Shown: piece after piece, positions 12,441 through 23,595 of the stretch
Position numbering within the stretch: the stretch's first letter is position 1
Layout: every line of letters begins with the position of its first letter
Source of the DNA: Artemisia argyi
Lineage: Eukaryota > Streptophyta > Magnoliopsida > Asterales > Asteraceae
Length of the DNA stretch: 64,000 nucleotides
Assembly (NCBI GenBank): GCA_030686995.1
Contig: CM060693.1
Coordinates: 117,278,728-117,342,727, forward strand
Reading direction: 5' to 3'
The notes under the pieces: model-generated
What the model was told of the DNA's origin: nothing
Databases searched by the model: none
What the model saw: the letters and a program-made list of their open reading frames with translations, nothing else
Made by a program: the position numbers and the translations under genes

Positions 12441-14244
12441 AATTAAACCTAAGCCTAGTCCACTCTTTGCCTAGCCCACCCTTTTGTTTTCTCTTGGGCC
12501 AAAACACCAGCCCACTCACCCAAAATAATAAGACAGGGTCAACTTTAACCCCTTGGTCAAACTTCGGTCAAATCCACCCAAACCGCCATCACCTTCCCAA
12601 TACCACCTTCACCACTGAACCAAACCACCCTGGTTTCCCCCCCCCCCCTTGCACCACTTGCACCCATCCACTTCCACACCCTTATCCTTCAATCACACTT
12701 CCCCAAACTCCAATCACATCCCCCCCCCCCTATGGTCTGTTACAGGGCCAAATTGCATAAAAAAAATCCTTTCCCGCCAAAATTGCAAAGAGAGGAAAAG
12801 TGAACCATAATTCAATCAAGTTGCTGGGAAAGCTCCAGTGGGATCCACACAACACAATTGGATGCAATAAAAGCAAGGAAGAAGGCAGAAGATAGGGTAG
12901 CAGTTGTAGTGTAGTTCTTTTAGGTCGTAATTGTAATTTTTCCTTTTTCAGTTGTTTTCCTTAGTCTAAAAAGCTTGAATTCAGTGATTTAAGTGTAATG
13001 TAAACTTTATTGAACCTTAATTTCAAGTTCTCATTTGAATTCAGTTGTTGGCAGTTTTTCCTTAAAATCTCATTTAAATCTTAAGTTGTTAAAAGTTGTT
13101 TGTTACTGGTCCTATGAGCTCATTTTAGTCATTAAAAAGCTTTTATAAGCTTTCTTTAGCAAACTAATCAGTTTCTAGTCATTAATAAAAAATACTAAAA
13201 AAATAAAAGAAAAATAGTCAAAAAAATAAAAATCAGAAAAGGAAGAAGAAGAAAGAATCAAGGGTGCTTCTGGAATTTCATGGTTGTAGTACCTCAGGGA
13301 GGTGTTAGGTGGTTCAAATGTTCCTTGGTTACGGTCCTGTGCACAAGAACCACTTTGTAAGCCAAACTCTCAAATTTTGCATTCCTACTAAATAAGTACT
13401 CATCTCTGTCTAAGTTTGCTTCATTATGCTTATTTAGTATCAGTTAGTCATAATATTGTTAAAATTGTCTTGCTTGATCATCCAATTTGCTTGTGTTCAA
13501 CTTTTCTAAGTTAACTGTCTTATTAGTATTATTTTTGATCATTAGGTATTTGTAGTCTAAGCTTAAGTTCCTGTGGTTAATTAAGGTTCTTTAATCACAA
13601 CTAATGGTTAGGAGTCAGTCTCATAGGATAACTTACCCATCTGTTTTGAAAGAATCCATTTTCAGTTTCTAAAGGGGGTGTTTGGATCAATGGTTAACAC
13701 CACTGATGAGCTTGATTTTGTTGTTATTTACTACTTAGAAATTTTGCATTATGTTATAATAGGTGAATTAAGGTTCTAACTCAGTCAATTTGTGATCAAT
13801 AGTCAAAAAATCAAAGAACCCCCCCCCCCCCCCCAACAGTTCACTGTTGGGGATTTGAGACCCACAAAACACCACATCAATGCATAATCTTAAGTTTTAG
13901 TATAATTTGTCCTTAGTGTAGCTTAGTATAACTTTTTCAATCATCTGTGATCAGTAAAAGTTGGAAAAAGTCAAAGTGTTAGTTTATAAGAAAAGTCAAA
14001 TGTGCATGTTTTTCAGATTTTTGCAAAAGTTCCAAGAATTTTTATGATTTTTGTGTGATGATGTAGAATGTGAAACTTGTTCCTAGTGATAGCCCCCCAG
14101 CTCATATTTGGAATCCCACATAGCTTGCATTTTTACCATTTTTCTGTGCGGCCCACCATCACCCCAAAGTAGGTTGCAGGGGAGGTGAACCCCCTGCTGC
14201 AGCAGTACATCAGTCCACAACCACCACTTTGGTGGTGGTTTGTG

Positions 14245-14249
14245 GCCAT
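14245..14249. other. left target site duplication of element B (GCCAT)
   Basis: GCCAT directly precedes the element end at 14250 and is repeated at 21972-21976 directly after the other end. Sequence flanking both copies is collinear when joined, as shown by comparison with element A's LTR. Confidence 0.8.
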
Positions 14250-14273
14250 TGATGAGTGTTTGAGCACTCATCA
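14250..14273 (-). repeat. 3' LTR remnant of element B: only the terminal palindrome
   Basis: Arms TGATGAGTG and CACTCATCA, identical to the terminus of the 5' LTR at 21948-21971. A PPT-like tract (GTGTGGGGGAT in sense) abuts it on one side and the TSD on the other. The rest of the 4.1-kb LTR is missing. A deletion between the two TGAT words at the start of the LTR and of the palindrome would give exactly this junction. Confidence 0.7.
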
Positions 14274-15061
14274 ATCCCCCACACTAAACTATTGCTAGTC
14301 CCTAGCAATACTGTTTTGAAAACTTGATGGATTTTAAACTCTTTACCAAAAGCCATCACTTCTGGAGTAGCCAGGTGTAAGAACTGTGGCACACCTGATA
14401 ACCGTGTGATTTTGAGCAAACCACCAGTTGTCAACGGATTTGATTAGTCTTTACCAGGAGCCGTTTGCTCCTGGACTAGCCAGCTCTTGATGGAATAGTC
14501 AACATCTTGGTGAGTTGATTACCAATTATGGATTTTCCACGGCCTTTACCATAAGCCATAATCTTGCGGGCTAGCCAACTCATTTGTTTTTGGGGAGTTG
14601 AGGAACCGTACAATTTTGGGCAAATTGCAATCCATAAACGGATTTGAGATGTCTTTACCAAGAGCCGTTTGCTCCTGGACTAGCCAATCCCTTTTGTCGG
14701 TTAGACAAGGCGGACTGATTACCACAAAAATTTTGAAGCACCAGTGAAAAGTTTTTAAAATTTTTGAAATTTTGGCTAAAACGGGGGTATTATATAGTAA
14801 AATGTGATAAAATTCGCTAGAATAGCGAATACCCCCCCACACTTAGCATGAATATTGTCCTCAATATTCAGAATCCCGGCTATTATGCCGACATTTTGAA
14901 CGTAAAAGGGCAACATTACAAGCTAAGCGTGGAAAACACCATTTTGTATTTTCACTCTATATGTAACCATAGCATGGGACTCCCCCACACTTAGGGTGAA
15001 AACCCTATAAGCATGCTACTGTTTTTGTTTACCGAGTCGCTAGCTTGACTCGACCCCGAAT
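14274..15061 (-). other. 3' untranslated region of element B
   Basis: Non-coding. It contains four 33-34 nt modules (14341-14373, 14449-14482, 14544-14577, 14653-14686) matching those of element A. It also has a hairpin at 14849-14870 (arms TGAATATTG and CAATATTCA), three CCCCCACACT-type tracts (about 14275, 14832 and 14983) and the post-stop hairpin 15033-15052 (CGAGTC / GACTCG). Confidence 0.65.
15033..15052 (-). promoter_or_regulatory. post-stop stem-loop of element B
   Basis: CGAGTC-N8-GACTCG, identical to that of element A and placed about 10 bp after the ORF stop. Similar GAGTC-N8/9-GACTC hairpins follow the ORFs of D and E. Confidence 0.5.
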
Positions 15062-17590
15062 TCATTTGTCCTTGGGGAATGTGGAAGAAACAATCTCAAT
15101 CAGACTTTCATTCAAGATGTTTGGACAAACATTTAAAGCATGTGAAAGTTCCACACCGTTGAGATATAATCCCGGCTCAAAATAATGGTACATGAAAATG
15201 CCGGGGTCAAATATAGTGTCCTCACTCCCGAAGGAGTGAAGGAAAGAAGAAGTCACCTTATAGGTGAAGAAAAGGAAGAAAATCATGATAAAAATCATGA
15301 GTTGATCTTCTTCCTCAAGAGGAGGCTCAATAGCCTGAGTTTGGATTTCAAAGGGTAAGCTCGTAAACAACCCGGGAGGGTGGGTGGGATTTTGCAAATT
15401 CTCATGATTGAGAGCATCTCCCCCCGGGATATCAAACTCCGGAGGAGTCATAACATGATGAGTGAGTTCACCGGAGAACTCCTCATGAAGAGAATTATTC
15501 ACAAGATGTGAATCTGTGAACTCGTGTTCCGGAATAGACTCATCACAATCCTCATTCTGAATATCAAAGAGTGGATTATCAGAAATCAAAGTGAATTCAG
15601 ATTCGAATTCAAATAGAGGATTGGTGAGAGTAGTATTGAATGTTTCGGGAACAAAGAGATTAACATTCTCTATTGGACTGCTGGGATCAGAAGTGAGTGA
15701 CGGATCATGTGATAGGAGACTTTCAATTTCTCCCAGATCGGCTTGGAGATCGAGGAGACCATCATCTCTTTCCAATGAAAGTGGATTGATGTGAGCAAGT
15801 TCATCAGCGAACTCCTCAAGAAGATGATCAACATCAGACTGAGGGAGTGATGCCTCAATATACTCAATGTCTCCATGAGATGTACAATCATCATTAAAAT
15901 CTGAGAAAGTCTCAAAATGATCGTTTGAACACTCAAGAGGGGAATGAATATCACATATATCATCCAAAGTTCCATGTGACTCTCCTGGGATTGGGACAAG
16001 GATCTCAACACTAGACTTTATTAATTCGTCCGATTCCTTATTAGGAACAGTGCTAAGATGCTCATCCCCCATGTTAAGAGAGTGAGTGTGAACTTTGGGT
16101 GTGATAACAACAGACTGAGGGAGTTTAGAAGTACTAGCAGTTATGGAATTTTCAATTTCCGTTTGATCAACGGCTAGTGACTCCGTCACATTATTTTCTC
16201 CCTGATTCTCCATGGAAGGAATCACAACAGATGAATCTGATGAATCTTTTTGAATAATAACAATGTTATCTTCATCATCATCACTGTCATCATCATCATC
16301 ATATAGAGCAGCATAGCGAAGATTGGCACGTATTTTAGCCGCTCTTTGCTCAGCAAGTAATTCTTCCATGCTCATTTCGTTTCTAGCATCTCGTTCTTCA
16401 GCAAGTAATTCTGCCATTGATTTTTCACGAGATTCTTGAAACGATGTAGTAGCCAACCCCTCCTTAAATTTTTTAAATGCTTCAAGAATATTATCACAAA
16501 GGTCTTGTGGGAATTGAGGGGTTGCTTGGGTAATTGGGTCTTGTGGAGGTGGGTCTTGACATGAATAGTCATAATTGTTACAAGGAACTGGATTCCCTGT
16601 TTGACAATCCGAGCTAAAGTGAGGACCTCCACAATTTTCACAAAAGTAAGACTAATGTGGTTGTGGGTCGTATGTGCTAGAGTCATAATTGTTATCAGGA
16701 AACTGCTCATAGACAAGCGTGTTGCCCGATTGACAATCAGAACTGTAGTGTGGGCCACCACAGTACTCACAACAGTTAAACTGTTGAGTCTGGTTTGGTG
16801 AATTGTATGGATATTGGTCGTAACCAAAATTTTGATTATTTTGACAATCAAAACCTTGGTGAGGACCTCCACAATATTCACACGAAAAGTTTGGTGTATT
16901 TTGATACGAACAATCATTGTGGTTTGGATAATATGATTCTTGTTCGTATGAATGTGATGGGTAATTGGAAAAATTTGAAGAGTCGTTGAATGAGTTCAGA
17001 TTAGGATCATAAGCAAATGAATTACTCGACCCACAAAACAAACAACTCCCGTTTTGAATATCATTACCACATAGTACACATGTACACCAACGACATGGTA
17101 AACCAAAAAGTGGCTCACCATAACCAACACAAGGTATAAAATCCGGAGGTGGGACAAGCGGTGTGCTCTTAGAGCTAGCAATTTCCACCACTTCCATTAT
17201 GGTCTCGGGTTTTGGTTCTTGATAAACGTGAAGATTGGGCAAGTCGTTCTTTTCAGTCACTGCCCTAAGCTCTGTACGTTTGCTTGATGACCTTATAACC
17301 TTACATTGTGAAAGATCAGGATTGATTCTTGAAGGTTTAGGAGCATTTGTGAGCTTAGGTTTTTGGATAACCGTGGGTTGGACGTACTTAGCACTTCCAT
17401 CGTCAGAGGGAAGTACATGGTCCTTTGTCACCTCGGTTTCTTGATTCATTTCCCTCACCGGAGAGGGAATAGGAATCGATGGTCCATCATGATCAACATG
17501 ACATCTCGATATTTTTGACAAGGCCATAAGTTTTTCAATTTTGCTCTCAAAGGCCCATTGTTCAAAGAAATCGTCATCGAGAGATGTCAT
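15062..17590 (-). pseudogene. gag-like zinc-knuckle protein of element B, split by one in-frame stop
   Basis: A single frame of about 842 codons interrupted by TAG at 16654-16652, where element A has CAG. Part 1 (17590-16652, 312 aa) has an acidic start, a Pro/Lys-rich linker, a Cys cluster (C166, C169, C171, C174, C183, C186) and knuckles C237-x2-C240-x3-H244-x4-C249 and C274-x2-C277-x3-H281-x4-C286. A third knuckle lies just beyond the stop. Part 2 (a start at 16456, 464 aa) begins in a Glu/Arg-rich likely coiled coil and continues as a long acidic tail with a conserved C-terminal block shared with A. No protease, RT, RNase H or integrase motif is present. The stop may be recent, since the remaining frame is open. 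A Gag-like, RNA-binding role is inferred from the knuckles and position only. Confidence 0.7.
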
Positions 17591-17851
17591 TTAGAATTAT
17601 ACATGAGAGGGGTATAAGAAGGTAGAATCAAATGGATAGAGGGTAGGGAAAAATATTTTTGGGTTTTTGAAAAGCATTTTATATAAATCAGAAAGAAAAT
17701 CTTTTTGGGTTTTTGGTGTTGTTAACACTTTAGGAAAAGTGTTAATGATGTTTTTCTTTTATGATTTGAATTTACAAAAAGGTGGTGGGTTTATATAGTG
17801 ACGAATGAAAAATCACTAATCTCTAAGAAACGTTTTAAATACGCAGCTACC

Positions 17852-17869
17852 TCCCCGGCAGCAGCGCCA
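17852..17869 (-). other. primer binding site of element B (tRNA-Asp type)
   Basis: In sense TGGCGCTGCTGCCGGGGA, a slightly diverged match to the complement of the tRNA-Asp 3' end, five bases from the LTR end at 17875. Confidence 0.7.
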
Positions 17870-17874
17870 AATTT

Positions 17875-20800
17875 TGATTGGTCCTGAACGGTCAACTAAA
17901 TTTCCCAGGTGTTGGTCAACCAAGTCAAACGTCTAAAACCAACTAACCAAGGAGTACAGTGTATTCCCGGTTCGTTATGTCCCAGCGAGGTAGGCAATTG
18001 TATTCAAAAACATTTAGATTGATCGGGTGATTTAACAGAAGGATCAGGAATTTGATTATCGTGATTAAACTACAAGATTATGATTGAGAATGGTTTAGAA
18101 AGACTATTGGAACAATTACTGATGATCAGAAAACTTAGAAACGTAAGTTAACCTAAAAACGCGCGTTTGAATTAAAAATAACGCGAAAGCGCAAAATAAA
18201 AAGTAAAACGTGAGCAAATAAAGTCCTACGAACGTGAAAATGATATTTTTACAATCCTAATGATATAAGAAAATTTTTAGAAAAAGAAAAATAATTTTTA
18301 CACTATTTAATTAATTACTATTAATTAACTACTAATTTCTAATTACTTTTTAATTAACTAAATTACACTAATTATTAATTAATTATGAGAATTACCTAGA
18401 AAAATGAAAATTACATTTAGAAAAATCTAAAATATTATAAAACTATTTTTAAAACAGAAAACCTAATTTTTCTACCTTTTAATTATTTAATATTAATTAA
18501 AACTAATTATTTAATTAATTTAAACTAAAATTAATTATTAAAAAATACCAAATGAACTAGGAAAAATCTGGAAAAATTACTGAAATTATTTTAACTAAAA
18601 AGAAGCCTAAAAAAAATTTAAAAATGAAAATTGCTTATAAATAAGCAGAAAATAAGCTAAAATAGCTTAAATAGAAGCTATCACTTTCTAAATTTTTGGC
18701 TTTTTCCAATTTTTCCTTTACACAACTGTTTAACAACTAATAATATGCAACTTTTGTAAAGTAACTTTTGCTAATGTCTCAGAAATAAGCAGTATGCAAT
18801 TAAATAAGCAATTCAGTGAGCTTAATGACTAGAAAATGGCTTATAAGCTTGAAATAAGTTGTACAGGGTGCACAGGCTAAAGATTAAGCTACAAATGACT
18901 TATGTGTACATGGAAAAAGCTACACTAACAAGTGAAATTAACTGAATAAGCTAGCCAACCCAATAAGCACATCCCAAAATGTAGACAGAACCAAACAGGC
19001 ATGCAGGCCACTTTGAAGACAATTTCAGCTTATATAATAAGCTGACAAATGCTGATCAAGCTTTGGAATAGCAAGCTGGGGTGGTAGGCTTTCCAAAAGT
19101 CCAAAAATTTCACTAAGAGACTCACAAATGAACTAATTTCAAGCTTTTGAAAAAGTCACAAGTAAGCTAAATCCTCAATGTATGCAGACAAATAGGACAA
19201 CTAACAGCTGTAAGCAGGCTTATTGAATGAGCTTGAAATAAAAATAAGAACTTTGAAACCTAGAGTATGGTGAATTAGCTTTAAAAAAAAATAATTTTCA
19301 CAACCTTAAGCTCACTGCTGAGCTTTTGACAGGCTTATGAACCTGAGTACTTACACTGATGGCTCAGTGTAAGTGTTCAGATGTCAAGGGTTTCATGAGT
19401 CAAACTCACTCAGCAAATAAGCTTGATATAGATCTAAAAGCAAATATGTGACAAGCTTTCCAGAAGGGTTTCTCAAAACCACAATGAGCTAAGGCCAAAG
19501 CTCATGAATGAGTATTGTAGGGTCTTATGAAAACAAGCTCAAAAACCAAAACCCCCTGGTGCAGGGCATATTATCTCAAAACAGGGCATTTAAGGGTCGA
19601 ATCTAAGTGACCAAACAAACTTCAAATTGAAATTTTCTTTTTGCTTATGAAAAACAAGCTGGCAGGTGGCTCAAATTAACAAAAGGTACCTCATTCCATC
19701 CACAATTAAGTCCTACAACTTGTTTTGAAATCTATCTCAACTATGCAAGTTTTGACTTTTTTAATGACAGACCTAGGTTGACTAATACTAACTTCTGCTG
19801 ATTAAATTTAATCCTATGTGTTATTTAAACTTGTTTAAACACACAAAAACAATCTACAATTACAAAATGAACAGATCAAGCAAGATCTTGATGGCAGTTT
19901 ACATGAAGAGCAGGTACAAATGAGATGCTAGTAGATTTTTGACTTTTTAGCTATGAACTATCAATTTAAAGCTTGAGTTAGTCTAATTTCAACTTAATAA
20001 TAAAATCTCAGCAGGCCTTAACCATTAAAATCCACCAAATCTCAGTTGAACTAGCAGAACCAAACACCCCTTAAATGACTATGATGGTGAGATTTTAACA
20101 ATATTCCTTAGATTCAGAACATGTAACTGGCTTCCCTTTTTAGAAAATGATGTAATGAGATGATTTAAGTACAGAGATACATGAATAATCCACTAAAACT
20201 CATACTTCTAATTAATGCCATATTTTCAGTTACTATGCAATTTTCACCCAAATACTTTCTAAACTACAAACTGGATATAAATAAATCTAACATTAATAAA
20301 CATATTATAACAACTAATTAGGCAGATAAATGACAATTAGGAAAACTTATACAAATGAAAGCTACAAATGGAACAAGAATCTTACAAACTGCCTTCCAGC
20401 TTAAACCAAGGAATCATAAGCACTCACAGCTTATTCCTAACACCTCCCATGGGGTTCCAAACCAGAGCCATCCATGATTTACTCTGCTCCTCGCTTTTCT
20501 TCTTCATATTTTCTTATTTTCTATTTTTACTGATTTTTTTGTATTTTTTATTTTTTTTTTTTTACTTCTAAACTGGATTTAAAGTTCCTATAAGCTCAGA
20601 TAAGCTTATATGGAAGCCTGAGTGAATATATGAGTCCAAATCAACAACTAGAAACAACAATTACTTGAGACAATTTTTAGACTAACATAGCATTTCATAA
20701 ACTAAGAATTTCTTAAAACTTGGATTTCATTACTTGGAAATTTCAATATTACACTGAGATTACAATTGACTTAACTAATCTTGACTGAAAAGTAATTAAA

Positions 20801-21971
20801 CATAAATATAAAGATTGAAATTACAATTAAAAAAAAAAACTAACTCTCCACTTCACTGCTCCACTTCTCCTTTTATACTGTTGGATTAGGGTTTTCAGAA
20901 CCCACTTGTCACATCCCAGCTTCCCTTTTAACCATTGGATGGTATTCCTCTGATCTTGGCCTTTCAATATTTTGGCGCCAAAAATTCTTTTGGCCGTTTC
21001 TTTGGTATTATTGATGCCAGAAGGTAGATTTTGGAGCCTTGTGTTTGGTTTGAAGTGCAAGGGGGAAGGGGAGGGCTGAGTATAGCAGGAGGGTTGCAGA
21101 GCTTAGGGGTGATGATAGGATTTGGAGGGTAGCAGGGTGAGTGGGTGAGGTGAAAGGAATGGTCAAAGGAGGTGTTGACTGAGGGGATAATAAAAAAACG
21201 GGGGGGTTTATTATTTGGTTTGGAGTGGTGGGCTTGTTGGGGTGATTGGGCCTGGTTTGTTGGATTAGGGGCTATAAGGTGGGAATTGGATTGGATGGGG
21301 TAGTTTAAATAATAGGGTACCCGTTTGGTTTTGTATTAAAAACAACACAAGGACCATTGTTGTAATTTTCTGGAAATGGAGGATCGAATTTGTAATTTTT
21401 CCCAAAGTACTCATAGAGACCATATTTGCCAAGTGTGATAAACCAAGGGACCATAAATGACATTTTTCTATTTCAAACCACTCGGGGATCTATTATGTAA
21501 ATTTTGGATTTTTGAGGGACCAAATGTGTAAATTTCCAAAAGTTATCAAAAAAATGGTTTATTTTTCCAAGTCTAAATAGTACAAAGGTTTTGAATGATA
21601 ATTTTCCATTTTTGAAAACCCAGGGACCATTTTTGCCATTTTTGAAACTTCAAGGACTAAATTGCAATTTTCTCAAACTTTTCACCCAAGGATCGTTTTT
21701 CATAATTTTTGACTTTTCTTTGCCTTGGGTTGACTTTTCTTTCATTTTAAACTTCCAGGGACTAGATTTGCCAAATTTTGAAACTTGAGGGACTGAAACT
21801 GCCAATTGTGCAAACTTTGTTCATTTTTCATTTGTTTTTAAACATTTTGCATCAGAAACATATAAAACACATTTTTAAGATAATTTCAGTATTTTGATGC
21901 ATTATTGGGTGTTTTTGGATGTTTTGGCAGTTCATATAAGACAAAAATGATGAGTGTTTGAGCACTCATCA
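17875..21971 (-). repeat. 5' LTR of element B (about 4.1 kb)
   Basis: Starts TGATTGGT at 17875 and ends with the terminal palindrome at 21948-21971. It is AT-rich (18280-18620), then rich in AGCTTATT-type words, with a short-period GGGACC array at about 21345-21800. It is collinear with LTR A and with the reverse complement of LTR C. No coding sequence is present. Confidence 0.85.
20869..20877 (-). promoter_or_regulatory. probable TATA box of LTR B
   Basis: TATAAAAGG in the sense strand, roughly 1.1 kb inside the LTR start. A collinear TATAAAAGG exists in LTR A. Transcription start not determined. Confidence 0.45.
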
Positions 21972-21976
21972 GCCAT
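21972..21976. other. right target site duplication of element B (GCCAT)
   Basis: Second copy of GCCAT, directly after the 5' LTR end of B. The solo LTR C sequence resumes here. Confidence 0.8.
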
Positions 21977-23586
21977 CCTAGTGGGTCCCAACACCATCAC
22001 TTGGTCTCATTCAGCCCCCTCCTGGTAGGCTTGGGTTGTTGACCAAAAGTTTGACCTAGGATCAAGTGGACCCCACCTGATTCAAGTCCCAAACTCTGTC
22101 CCAATCTGAGTAGCATTTGGTGTTGAGAATTGCTTATTTTGAGCTTATTAGCTTTTTCTGTGGGATCTTTTTATTATTTCTAGCTCATATAATTCCAAGT
22201 AACTTGTTGGAACTAAGTTTTACCCTTTTGGACCCCACCAAGGCTTATTTCTCTTAAAAGTCAAATAAAGTCAACTGTGTGGACTTTTTAGCTTAATCTC
22301 AGCTTATTTTCAAGTTGTAAAATAGTTGTTTTCACAAAAAGTAGTTGTTTTTAGGTATAAATCAAGTTTCAAATGTAAAAATCTAAAAAAGTTAATTTAA
22401 TTTTAAGTGATAGTTTCTATTTAATGTAATTTAATTTTAATTTTAATTTTTATATTTTTATTAAGTACTTAGCTTTTTTATATTTTTATAAATTACCTTA
22501 TATAGTAAAGTAATTTTAATAGAATTTTCAGATTTTTATATTATCATTTAGTATTTATTAGATTTAATTTTAGTTTTATTAATTATTCATTAATATTAAG
22601 TATTAAATAGCATATTTAGTTTTATAAAGCAAAACTTAGTTTTTATATATTTCCTAGCTCTAATATAATATAATAGACTTTTAGAAAATATATTTTTGAT
22701 TTCTACTGTTCATTTTCCATTTTTCTTATTTTAATCATTTAAATTAGAATTAAAGTAATTAAATGGTAATTAATTAGTGGATTAACCTTAAACATAATTT
22801 TTAGAGTTTTTATAATTTTGTAGGATTCCAGTGATGGTTAAGTAATTTTATAAATTTTATTATAATTTTCCAAGTTAATTTATTATTAATAGTAATTTAA
22901 ATTATTTTAATTAGTTTAATTATGTTAAATAGTTTTTAATTAATAAAAAAATCCATAAAAAGACAAAAATATTTATTTTTATTTTTTATACATTCTTCAA
23001 GTTCTAATTTAAGTTTAGAAATTATTTTTGCAAAATTTTAGTTTAATTTGTAATATTTATAATTATTAGTTAATTTAAATTAGGTTTTAAATTAGATTTT
23101 AAATAGTTTTATTAATTAAATAATATTATAATCACTTTTATAATTTCATTTTCATTTTCAATTTTCTTTTAATTTTAAAGTTTCAAAAGTTTCAAAAGCA
23201 CCCCTTGTAGTTTGGAATTCACCAAATCCCATTTTCCAGTCCGTTACGTGATCTTAATTGTGAATTTCTGCATATAATTGTATATCTGATTTTTGTGAAT
23301 ATTATACCTGTGTACAAATACCAAAATAACAGTAGCAATATCAATTCCACATCATCTGGGCTACTGTAATCAGCGCCACTCACTCATAAACGATTTCAAA
23401 CGACACCATTTCAATCTCGCTGGGACATAACGACCCGGGGAAACACTATACTATCACCGGAGAATTGGAACGAGGCTGTCTTTGACTTATTGACCTTGGT
23501 CAATAATATCTGACTACTTTGGGACCAATCAATTACACTAAATAGAAATAAAACTAACTACTCCTTTGCTTCTGCTTCTCTTTCTT

Positions 23587-23595
23587 CCTTTTATA
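23587..23595 (-). promoter_or_regulatory. probable TATA box of LTR A
   Basis: TATAAAAGG in sense, collinear with the one in LTR B. It lies outside the triplicated block, so a transcript from here would read through all three tandem PBS copies. Confidence 0.45.

Larger units (their letters stand above)
14250..21971 (-). mobile_element. LTR retrotransposon B (non-autonomous gypsy-like), 3' LTR reduced to 24 bp
   Basis: On the minus strand: 5' LTR 21971-17875, PBS 17869-17852, a CCHC-rich ORF 17590-15062 (one internal stop), a 3' untranslated region with PPT-like tracts, and a 24-bp stub of the 3' LTR (14273-14250) bounded by the 5-bp TSD GCCAT. It has no pol genes. It is closely related in design and protein to element A, and inserted into solo LTR C. 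Confidence 0.85.
11755..23531 (+). mobile_element. solo LTR C (sense orientation) inserted in the LTR of A and itself interrupted by element B
   Basis: It begins with the same kind of terminal palindrome (11755-11778, arms TGATGAGT and ACTCATCA) and ends GGGACCAATCA at 23531. Without element B it is about 4.06 kb, close to B's LTR (4.1 kb), and collinear with the reverse complement of that LTR. No PBS or internal sequence follows 23531. The flanking five bases are TTTAC (11750-11754) and ATTAC (23532-23536), a plausible TSD with one mismatch. This fits an old solo LTR left by LTR-LTR recombination. Confidence 0.75.

Noticed and set aside
12467..12760. Proline/threonine-rich frame in LTR C
   Set aside because: It lies in the C-rich part of an LTR. 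The same region in LTRs A and B has no conserved frame.
13819..13836. Long poly-C runs (also near 12640, 12720, 25120, 44243 and 57483)
   Set aside because: Simple homopolymers prone to sequencing error. Those next to CACTTAG are already described as PPT-like tracts; the others carry no further signal.
16372..16917. 181-codon frame overlapping the B zinc-knuckle ORF in another frame
   Set aside because: It is a shadow of the real frame: the composition is the frame-shifted repeat of Cys/Tyr codons, and the homologous frame in A is not open over the same range.
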